The notes under the pieces were generated by a model that saw only the letters and a list, made by a program, of their open reading frames with translations, ran no database searches and was not told the DNA's origin. A program made the translations under genes and the position numbers. Of a stretch of DNA of 64,000 bases, positions 48,101 to 60,500 are shown piece after piece. This stretch comes from Sipunculus nudus (lineage: Eukaryota > Annelida > Sipuncula > Golfingiida > Sipunculidae), in NCBI GenBank assembly GCA_026874595.1, contig CM049318.1:28544956-28608955 (forward strand), given 5' to 3'. Every line of letters starts with the position of its first letter. The stretch's first letter is position 1.

Positions 48101-51100
48101 CTTATCATGTATAAAATCGATCATTTTATTTTGTTGTTCAATGCTACAGGTATGTACAGCATGCATGATATACCAGTGAGGCTTCAGGCCATTTTTTTCT
48201 TCTTCTGTGTAGGCTTGGAGACTTATTCACGAAGGTTTTTAATTTCGCGATAGTTTGCCTTTCACAGATTTTGAAAAAAAAATTAAGGACTCGCGAACAA
48301 AAAAACAAAACAAAACAAAAACAACAACAAAAAAACCTACAGTACAATATATGTAATGTATCTACTTTTTAGGCAATGGATGGAATAAAAACGTCATAAC
48401 GTACAGGATACAGATAGGTACCAGGGACATGAGCCCGGCTGATTTGGAGACTGAAATAAAAAGAGCGTTCAAGGTTAGTAAATGAAATTAATGGGGTACC
48501 TTTGAACAAGATTATTGTTAATTACGGTAACTCCCGCATTTGCTTCTCAGCGCCATCTAGTGTGCAAACTTTGAACGATTTAGAAGTTTAAGATATCTAT
48601 CTTTTTTTTTTTATTAAACGGTTACTTTAATCATATTTCAACTCAAGGCAATGAAATGTTATGTATTGCTGTTGTCGATCCACTCAAATGTATGAGAAAA
48701 TACAAAGTAATGAATTAGTCAGTTTTAGTGCGTTTCTCAAACGTTATATGTTTCACTAAATGAACACAAGATGGCGCTGATATGCAATTACGGTTTACCG
48801 GATTTAATAATGAAGACATATCATGAGTACCCGATTGACCGCACCATGTATGTGACCTTAACTGCATATTCATTCAGTGAATAATCAAGAGCAGAGCAGT
48901 TGCGAGCAACCAACCAAATTACCATTGGCAATGTAAACAGGCAATCACCTGACAAGAGCAAAAATTGCATTTAATTTGGCCGACTCTCCAAACAGAACAC
49001 GTGTAGTCCGAACCGGTACTCGTGTCCGCATTTTTTTCTTTCCCGGGACATATTTATACAAAAGAGACAATATACAGGTTCTAGGCCTGGGGCTGCAGGA
49101 GCTATTTCGATGAGGGGATAATGATGTCTTAACTTGCACTGAATTCTTATGAGACAATTAATCCAAAATATGACGGAAAGTTCACAATGATTACGATATC
49201 TTCATCACTGCAGAACACAGATACAGCAATTCCAGCTGATGACGTCAGACATTGTGACGTCACACGCGACCTACCTTTGTGACGTTTCTATAGTCTAATA
49301 AACAGCTCCCGCAACCATTAGCATTGAAAGCCTTCTGTGGAGTTTTTTGGGGGCTAAATAGCATAATAAGTCAAAGGGGCGGACCATAAAGCTGTGATGG
49401 TTAGGTCAAGTATGCCAATGAGCCCAAAACGCTCCTTTTGTTGCGACAGCTGCCACAAAGACGTCACAAAAGTCGGTGCAAGGTAAGACATATTTATTCA
49501 CTCGGCATTCGGCGGAATAACTCCTGCTACCTTTGATCTAGATCTTTTTATAATGTAGCCTTTGTACAAATAATATCACGGAAAAACATTCCGAAAGGTG
49601 TACTGGTATAAACTACATGTGGCCATCCTTAAAAATGTCTGCGTTGGGGCTAACATTGGTCCCAAAAAATTAACAGATAGAGAGGTAAAAATATTTTTTT
49701 TAAAGGAGCATCTGTAGTTTAGTACACCTTTTATACCAGATAATAGCATATGTGAGGTTTATGTCATATTGCATACCCGTACTCCATTCGTTCCTTGCCT
49801 CGATACCATTAAAACGCACAACAAGGTATCTCTGAATAGATTTTGTGTTTTATTATAGGCTTAAAATCCTTTACTCAGGTTCAAAATGTTTAAGTATATG
49901 CTTTGTACATGTACATGTCAAACATTCACGTATTTGAAAAGTTATCAAGTACTTTTTCAATAAAGGTCAAGCATGTTATCATGGAAGCATTATAACTGAT
50001 ATATACCCCATTGCACAGGTTCGCATTAGGCCTATAAGCCTTGTTCTGGATCTCACATGAATTTGCAGACAGTTTTTTTGTGTATTGTGAGCGAGTGCCA
50101 GAATTGTATAAATAAGTGCAGTTTGAGATTTTCTTTGCAAGTGAAGAGGAATAATTAAGATAGGTGGTTATAAATGAACTCTTTAGTAATGGTCAAAGCC
50201 TAATAAGGTAGTAGAATATGTGTCACATGGTTTAAATGCCAACATTGGTCGGTTGACAATATTAATGTCGAGGGAACTTTCATTTAATGTGACAGCGATA
50301 AGCTTCCGCTTTATTTGTAATCAAATAAGAACCATTTCTAATTAGTCACATTTTTTGCAGCCTGTTGCGCCAGAATTACGAAATTTGATGGCTGTTTCCC
50401 GGCAGTTTTTCTATTCTCGCGCACCAGTGTAGCGATCGTTCCACGTATATATATAGGCATATAAAACCTGACTAATTTTTAAGGATCAAATTAAACGATC
50501 GTCAACGTCGGGTAAAACCTTTCATTATGGAAATTAAGAGCATCTAAGAATGTAATAGAAGGGATATTTTTTCTAGCACGTCAAGACAGATTTTTATGGG
50601 CCCAGGTGCGATTCGGCAGATCATACAAAAAAATATTTATTTGCAGATATGTAAAAATAAAAATTTCCAGCCGCAGCCAAAAATCTCGACCGGCCGGGTT
50701 TGCCCCAACATTGAATTTTTTAAAGGATGGCCTGTGCTATGTTTGGGAGAGACCCCCAAATTATGCAAATTTTGCATTTGTCAAGTGATTGACTGCTAAC
50801 ATTGTATACAATAACTTGTTTGTTTGCTCGGATCAATATGTCGGAAAAATATACATATATTAATATATATATATATATATGATAACAACTCTGTTATATA
50901 TTATCATCTGAATGTTTGGAAACTCATATCAGACCCAAGAATATGGTGTTTAGCCTTGACATTAATGATCAATGACACTAAGTTAATTGCTATTGGACAA
51001 AAGCAGGTTTTCAGTCTTTAAGAAAACTTGAAATATTAAATTTTTCAGAAATTCTGAATAACGTGTTCATACTTTCCATTTATAAGTGCACAAATAGGGA

Positions 51101-54100
51101 TACTGGATAATCGTTTGCTCCCAGTGCATGCTCTTGGTGAAAATCTGCTGGTATAGCAATCTGCACTATTTTTTGTTTTACGAATGTTAAAGAGTTGCCT
51201 AGTAAAGATGCTGAGATAGCATTTTTGCTAAAAGCCCCTTCATTCAAAATCAACTAAAATGATATTTAAACTTAATTTAATAATTAATAATCAATATAAT
51301 AAACTTAAGTGTATGTAATTTTGAACCGAGTATATTTTTATTTATGGTATATTTTTTTTTAATCATAACATTATCTTTAATTTTTGTGTGATATTTTAAT
51401 ATACTTTTCAACTTTAAATTTAAAAAAAAGTACGCAAGTTTAAGCATCCAGCAAGAGCGAGCCACTTTTAGTAGGCTGGCATTAAACATCAAAACAATAT
51501 CTCTGGACTACTTTTTAGCTCAGCTGACTGAAAGTCCGTCTGTCCGTCCGTTCACCAGGCACAAATCGTAACCACTGGACTTGGAATCTTGTAACTTGAC
51601 ATTCTGAAAGGTCCTTGAAAATATCCGTGGAAACCAGAATTTAGGTCTCTGTTACCCATATCCTTCGAGCTATTGGGCCCAAAAATCCCCCCCCCCCTGA
51701 ATAGTAAAACATTTCAGACAAAAACTTCATTATCTCATTAACTACATCACTGATGGTCATGATTTTTGGCATACATTTTGATCATGAGATGTTCCATCAG
51801 TTCCTCTAGACTGTTGGCGCCACCTGTATTTTTCGATTTTTTACGAATTTTTTTCTCTATTTTTAAGACCTTTAAAACTGTGAACATCTCTTTACAGGGC
51901 AAAAATCATAAAGACTGGACCTAGAATCTTCATTCTTGACACACAGAGAGACCCATGAAAAGTCTCTTTGAAAACTTGAAATAAAGTCTCTGTTACCCAT
52001 ATCCTCTGAGCTGTCGGGCTCCCAATTACCCCCCCCCCTAGAATAATGGAAAATTTGATTTAAAAAAACTGCAACATCTCAATAACTACAACACTGATGG
52101 TCATGATTTTGGCATACATATTAATCCAGGTGTTCCATCAGTTCCTGCAGACTGGTGGCGCCACCTTAATTTTTTCAAATTTTTACAATTTTTTTCTCAA
52201 TTTTTGAGACCTTTAAGGATGTAGTCGTCTGTCAACAGGATACAAATCGTTACGACTGGACCTAGAAACTTCATTCTTGACACACAGGGAGACCCATGAA
52301 TTGTCTCCATGGTAACCTGAAATTAGGTCTCTGTTACTCATATCCTTTGAGCTATGGCATTCCAAAATACAGCTCAGAATAATGGAAAATTTGATACAAA
52401 AGCTGTAGTATCTGAACAACTGATGCAGAGATCACCATAATTGTTTGCATGGATATTGATCATGGAGTGTTTCATCAGTTTCTTCAGACTGTTGGCACCA
52501 CCTGTATTTGTTCGTTTTACGAATTGTTTTATCTATTTTTGAGACCTTTAAAAATGTGAACATCTGTTAACAGGGCACAAATCGTAAAGACTGGACCTAG
52601 AATCTTCGTTCTTGACACAGGGAGAGACCCATGAAAAGTCTCCATGGAAACCTGAAATAAAGTCTCTGTTACCAATATCCTTTGAGCTGTGGGGCTCCCA
52701 ATTACCCCCCAGAATAATGAAAAATTCTATACAAAAACTGCAACATCTCAGTAACTACAACACTGATGGTCATGATTTTTGGGAAACATATTGATCATGA
52801 GGTGTTCCACCAGTTTCTGCAGACTGGGTGCGCCACCTCTATTTTTTTCAAATTTTTACGATTTTTTTCTCTTATTTTGAGACCTTTAAAGATGTGATTA
52901 TCTGTCAACAGGGTACAAATCGTAACAACTGGACCTAGAATCTTCATTCTTGTCATGCAAGGAGGCCCATGAAAAGTGTCTGTGGAAACCTGAAATTAGG
53001 TCTCTGCTCCCATATCCTTCAAGCTATAGGACTCCGAACTATCCCTTAGAATAATGGACAATTTTATACAAAAGCTGAAGTATCTGAACAACTAATGCAG
53101 AGATCACCATGATTCTTTGCATGGATATTGATTATGGAGTGTTTCATCAGTTTCTGCAGACTGGTGGTGCTACCTCTATTTTTTTTTCAAATTTTTACGA
53201 TTTTTTTTTTCTCTATTTTTGAGACCTTTAAGGATGTTGCATGTCATCTGTTAACATGGCAAAAATTGTCACAACTGGACCTAGAATCTTCATTCTTGTC
53301 ATGCAAGGAAGCCCATGAAAAGTGTCTGTGGAAACCTGAAATTAGGTCTCTGTTACCCATATGCTTCAAGCTATAGGACTCCGGAGTATCCCTCAGAATA
53401 ATGGAAAATTTGATACAAAAGCTGAAGTATCTGAACAACTAATTCAGAGATCATCATGATTCTTTGCTTGGATATTGACCATTAAGTGCTTTTATTAGTT
53501 TCTGCAGACTGGTGGAGCCACCTGTATTTTTTTACGCATTTACGTTTACGCATTATTTCTCTATTTTTGAGATATATAAATACAGACACAATTTTGGCCT
53601 GTTGATTAATCTGTTTGATGCTTCAGTTGAAAGGGTATACACTACCATTCAGATGATAAAATTTCCTTTTGCGAATCTCTTCCCAGTCAGCTGAGCGTCA
53701 TGACCCATGGGTCCATTGTTCCCTTTACTGCTTGCATTTTTCGGTTTAGAAAAATAATTTTTATTCGATAAAATTTTAAGATTTCAGTTTTGTGTAATAT
53801 TTCCATGCAGTAAAATGCAAGTTCTTAAATAAAGTTCCATTTGTAGGCTTGGAGTGACGTCAGTCCCCTCAGGTTCGTGCAGACTACCGGAAGAGCCGAT
53901 ATTGAGATCAAGTTTGTCAATGGCGAACATGGTGACGGTCACCCGTTCGATGGCCCTGGTAACGTCCTAGCTCATGCGTTCTTTCCTCTCACTGGAGGGA
54001 CGGAGGAGATAGAAGGCGATGCCCATTTTGACGATCAAGAATATTTTACATTTAACAGGAGTGTTGGTAAGATGGATCTGGCATTTTGTCTATCTGTCTG

Positions 54101-54501
54101 TGTCCCTCTCTCAGTCTCTGACTAGATCTATCTCTGTCTCTCTGTCCGTTTGTCTCTCTCTATATATATACATGTATATATCTCTGTGTCTAACTCGATC
54201 CAATTCTGTCTCTGTCGACCTCTGTCTCTCCTCCTTCTCTCTGTCTGTCTCTGTGTCTGCCTCGATCTCTGACTGTCACTGTCTGCCCGTCTCTCTCTCT
54301 CTCTCTCTGTCTCTCTGTGTCTGTCCGTCTCTACCATCTCATTGCCTCCCTGTCGGTCTCTCTCTGTCTATTATTCTCTCTGCCTCTCTATAGACTGTCT
54401 TCTCTGCCTCTATCTCTATTTGCCTGTCTCCCCTGTCTGTCGCTCTGTCTGGCTCTGACTCTTTGTCTGTCTTTCTGTCTGTGTCTGTCTGTCTGTCTCT
54501 C

Positions 54502-54538
<37 letters not shown>

Positions 54539-57500
54539 ATATATATATATGTGTGTGAGAGAGTGCTTTTAAATTTTAGTGGAACGGTGAAATTTTTTTT
54601 CCGGAATTTATCCACGTAACATGTTATATGTAGTATCTAACTATGTGTTATTTTTATTTGGTGCACTTTCCTATGTATAATACATTACAGTACTATAAAC
54701 CTCATTGTGATCTAAGAGATTTCAGGGCTGGAGGGAGGTGGCAATACTATTTTAACATAACTCTGGGACACAGAGCAATAAGCCCGAACGTTCTCTAAGG
54801 AAGCACTCATTTTGTTTCACTAAGCTTTTTGTAAACTACATTACATTACACCGTCGTAAACAAAATTTTCCATATGTTTCGCCATATGATTTTCATTATT
54901 CTGAAATGCTCTATTCCTTCCCTGGAATTTGTCAATATTTTCTTAAATACCCGGAGGTGGTCACAGTGAATTATGTGTAATTATTTCTAATTCAAAAGTG
55001 TTATATATCTATCCGTGATGTCTATTATTTCTTCCAGCACTTAATATTGTCTTCTTCTTTTGACAGGTATCGATGTTTTCCAAGTTGCTGCGCATGAGTT
55101 TGGCCACTCTCTCGGTCTTTCTCATTCTCGCGTGCAGTCAGCTCTCATGGCGCCGTTTTACCGCGGCTTTGTGCCAAATTTTAAGCTTCACAGTGACGAC
55201 ATTGAAGGCATACAAAAGCTATACGGTGAGTTATCAAATGTTACGAGACCGTAAGTTATAATCTCTATGTCTATAAAATATCGCAGTGTGCAATGCCTAA
55301 TATATATTTATAATTTTTTTATTATATCTTATTATATTTTTTTTTGTAAATTTAACTGTAATGCTGTTGGTTCGGGTCCTGTTATAGATATTATCACCGC
55401 TCAGACACTTTCTCAGGGTCTTATAACCATAATTTACTCTTTATTCGCAAATAAATGAACGGACGCTTATCATGTATGGCAAGCTGTAACAGCTAGAGTC
55501 CCACTCCACATACATCATACTTCTGGCTGAGTAAAGCTATCTTACGTTTTTGTCTTTTTTTACTAATCTCCTCCAAGATTTATGGGGTCCTTCCCCGGAC
55601 TATTTCCATTCCTTCTATACAAATTTATACACAAATAACCATCAACCATACATTTATTGACAAATCCAATGGGGTGGGGGGGGGGGGCGAGGAACACGCG
55701 CCCCTTTTTTGGACCTTGATATTTTGGGAAATAGAAGAGCAAACGCTTATAACCAGGACAGGTCATTAAGCCGATCTTTAGATCCCCCTTTTCTATAATC
55801 CTGCTCAAATACCTTTGAAAATTTCCGCTCGGACTTTAACTAGCGACCCGAACAAGCAGACGATCACTCAAGAGCACGCATTGCGCATGCTCGTTGAAAA
55901 GATACATCCACCTATACTGTAATACCATTTTTATTCTGCAGGACCCAACCGACCCATACCAACTCCACGCAGCATACCGACTTCACCCAGGCCCCGGACA
56001 ACTCCCCCTATAATACGTGATCTCTGTGATGCGCCGAAGATTGACGCTGCCATTTATCTTCATCTAAACGACAGAACATACGTATTTATCGGTAAGAATC
56101 TGATAGTACAGTAAACAAGTGTCGTATTTTACCATCTTGGTGTGTTGTAGATGTCGTGTATCACCGACTCGGTTGGTTTATTACCGTCTTGTTGTGTTGT
56201 AGGTGACGTTAATTACCGTCTCAGTGGGTTTATTACCGTCTTGGTGTGTTGTAGGTGTCGTGTATCAGCGTCTCAGTGGGGTTATTACCGTCTTGGTGTG
56301 TTGTAGGTGTCGTGTATCAGCGTCTCAGTGGGGTTATTACCGTCTTGGTGTGTTGTAGGTGTCGTGTATTAACGTCTCAGTGGGTTTATTACCGTCTTGG
56401 TGTGTTGTATGTGTCGTGTATTAGCGTCTCAGTGGGTTTATTACCGTCTTAGCGTGTTGTAGATGTCGTGTATTAGCGTCTCAGTGGGGTTATTACCGTC
56501 TTAGCGTGTTGTAGGTGACGTTTATAAGCGTCTCAGTGGGGTTATTACCGTCTTGGTGTGTTGTAGGTGACGTTTATTACCATCTCAGTGGGTGAATTGC
56601 CTGCCGTCTTGGTGTGCTGTAGGTGACGTTTAGTACCGTCTCAATGGGTTTATTACCGTCTTGGTGTATTGTAGATGACGTTTATTACCGTCTTTGGGAT
56701 AATTACCGTCTTGGTGTGTTGTAGGTGACGTTTATTACCGTCTTTGGGATTATTACCGTCTTGGTTTGTTATAGGTGACGTGTTTTACCGTCTTGGTGTT
56801 TTGTAGTCGACGTTTATTACTGTCATTGGTGTTGTAGCTGACGTGTATTACCTTCATGGTGTGTCGTAGCTGACGTGTATTACCGTCTCAGTGGGTTTAT
56901 TACTGTCATGGTGTGTTGTAGCTGACATGTATTAGCGTCTTGGTGTGTTGTAGGTGACGTATTTTACCGTCTTGGTGTTTTGTAGTCGACGTTTATTACT
57001 GTCATTGGTGTTGTAGCTGACGTGTATTACCTTCTTGGTGTGTCGTAGGTGACGTGTTTTGCCCTCTTTGGGTTTTTTTAGATGACGTGTATTACTGTCA
57101 TGGTGTGTTGTAGATGACGTGTATTACCGTCTTGGTTTTGTAGATGACGTGTTTTACCGTCTTGATGTGTTGTGTAGATGACATGTATTACTATCTTAGT
57201 ATGTTGTAGATGACGTTTATTACCGTCTTGGTGTGTTGTAGGTGACGTGTTTTGCCCTCTTTGGGTTTTTTTAGATGACGTGTATTACTGTCATGGTGTG
57301 TTGTAGATGACGTGTATTACCGTCTTGGTATGTTGTAGGTGACGTGTTTTACCGTTTAGGGGTTTTGTAGGTGATGTGTTTTACCGCCTTTGTGTGATGT
57401 AGCTGATGTGTTTTACCGTCCTGATGTGTTGTAGATGACGTGTATTACCGTCTTTGTGTGTTGAAGGTGACGTGTTTTACCGTCTTGGTGTTTGGTAGGT

Positions 57501-60500
57501 GACGTGTATTACTGTCATGGTGTGTTATAGTTGACGTGTATTACCGTCTTTGTGTGTTGTATCTGACGTGTATTACTCTCTTGGTGTGTTGTAGGTGACG
57601 TGTTTTACCGTCTTGGTGTTTTGTAGGTGACGTGTATTACTGTCATGGTGTCTTGTAGATGACGTGTATTACCGTCTTTGTGTGTTGTAGGTGACGTGTT
57701 TTACTGTCTTGGTGTGTTGTAGATGACGTGTATTACCGTCTTTGTGTGTTGAAGGTGACGTGTTTTACCGTCTTGGTGTTTTGTAGGTGACGTGTATTAC
57801 TGTCATGGTGTGTTATAGTTGACGTGTATTACCGTCTTTGTGTGTTGTATCTGACGTGTATTACCGTCTTGATGTTTTGTAGGTGACGTGTATTACCGCT
57901 TGAACTTCTACGGCCCTGACCCCGGTTATCCTCGTAAGATTTCACTTGGTTGGTCGGGGGTGCCAGGGTACATTGATGCAGCTTTGAGTTCGCCAACAAC
58001 GGCAGAAATATATCTGTTTAAGGTGAGATTAAACTTAAATAACTGCCAATTATAAACATACAACATAAGAATAAAAAAAATAATGCAATGTTATGGCAGG
58101 GGGTCCCCGGATCCGCTTCTCACATTTGATTAGACAGGATGTCATAGATCCCGTTTCTCCGACTTATTCCACTACCTTTTCTCTGTTCTTGCATCAGAAT
58201 ATATTTTTCGGAATACTATATTTGATAATATTTTGCATAATTTGATATATAATCATGTGATGTATTATACTGTCACCGATGTGATTTTCTACCATTGAGT
58301 GATCGATAAACATCTTACAAACCAAACTAGCGACATCTGTCGGCAGGGACTAACACTGAGGGCCACGGTCCGTAATATCGACGTGAATGGTCATGTTCTT
58401 TTACCTTAGATAAGTCAGTTCCTGTTGTATTGCTTTGTATTTATTTTACTCCGTCTGACTATGCTCTAATAAAAACCAGACGAACGTGCGCAGTGCACAC
58501 TCCCGTAGCCGTGAACACACGACACAGCAGGCATTTATATTTTGACTGGTAAGCCTAACTCGAGTGTGACCGATGGATTGTTACATAGAATAAGATTATA
58601 TATTATTATGTATTATAGAATATAGGCACTTTCTTACATGATATTAACGCTTCAGTGTTTGGAAAGACTGGTATTCTGTGTTTGACTATGGCTATATTTT
58701 GTTTTAAAATCGTCAGAAACAATCATCTTTCTGTATTCAAACATTTTACCTAAGGATACCTCTATAGATCTACCAAACTTTAGTGTAACAAACTAGTCTG
58801 ATGGAATATATGGCCAAAGGAAATAATTATCTGTGCAAGTTTGGTAAGAAAAATTAATCAAGGCCAAAAAAAGGTATGGTTCTCAGGCCCTTTTTTTCAG
58901 AAATCAGTGCGGCGGGCGGTTTTTTTATTAACGTTTTTTGGTATTTTCGATAAAAATGTCATATGATCAGGGTAAAAGCATGGTAATAACATAATTTTTT
59001 TCCGAACAGGTAAAAGCAATACATAATAAAGGAAAACTTATTAAAATTATATTACTTTATCTTCTTGAAAGATGAAAATCAAAATAAAAATTTTTGACAC
59101 GGGGAGTTAAATTGACGCGGGCGGTGCCTGAGAACCATACCTTTATTTTTTCTCGGCCTAATTGCTATATTCGGTTTCAGGGTGCGGAGTATTGGAAATT
59201 CATAGGCGGATACAGATCTCCGGGCTACCCTAAGCGTATAGGAACTGATGGATTTTACGACCTACCGGAAAATATTGACAATGCCCTGGTGTGGAGCGGA
59301 AACGGAAGAGTTTACTTCATGAAAGGTGAGAAGTCAACTCATACAGCAAACAAAAGGCTAACCACTCCCGTAGCAAATGACAGGTAATACATCAGACGAC
59401 ACGGTAACTACACCATCACAGTGACAGGTCAGACATCAGACAACGGGTGATTTCTTCCGTAATAATCATAAGACGACAGGGTAACTCTTCCCGTAACAAT
59501 GACAGGTCATATGTCAGAGGAGAGGGTAACTCCTAACGTAACAATAACAGGTCAGACATCAGACGACAGGGCAACTACTGCCGTAACAATGATAGGACAG
59601 ACATCAGACGACAGGGTAACTACTGCCGTAAGAATGACAGGTCAGACATCAGAGGAGAGGGTAACTCCTAACGTAACAATAACAGGTCAGACATCAGACG
59701 ACAGGGTAACTACTGCCGTAACAATGATAGGTCAGACATCAGACAACAGGGTAACTACTGCCGTAACAATGATAGGACAGACATCAGACGACAGGGTAAC
59801 TACTGCCGTAAGAATGACAGGTCAGACATCAGACAACAGGGTAACTACTGCCGTAACAATGATAGGACAGACATCAGACGACAGGGAAACTACTGCCGTA
59901 AGAATGACAGGTCAGACATCAGAGGAGAGGGTAACTCCTAACGTAACAATAACAGGTCAGACATCAGACGACAGGGTAACTACTGCCGTAAGAATGACAG
60001 GTCAGACATCAGACAACAGGGTAACTACTGCCGTAACAATGATAGGACAGACATCAGACGACAGGGTAACTACTGCCATAAGAATGACAGGTCAGACATC
60101 AGACAACAGGGTAACTACTGCCGTAACAATGATAGGACAGACATCAGACGACAGGTTAACAACTGCCGTAACAATGACAGGTCAGACATCAGACGACAGA
60201 GTAACTACTGCCGTAACAATGACAGATCAGACATCATACACCAGGGTAACTACTGCCGTAAATGACAGGTCAAACATCAGACGACAGGGTAACTCCTAAC
60301 GTAACAATAACAGGTCAGACATCAGACGACAGGGTAACTACTGCCGTAACAATGACAGGTCAGACATTAGACAACAGGGTAACTACTGCCGCAAGAATGA
60401 CAGGTCAGACATCAGACGACAGGGTAACTACTGCCGTATCAATGATAGGACAGACATCAGACGACAGGGTAACAACTGCCGTAACAATGACAGGTCAGAC

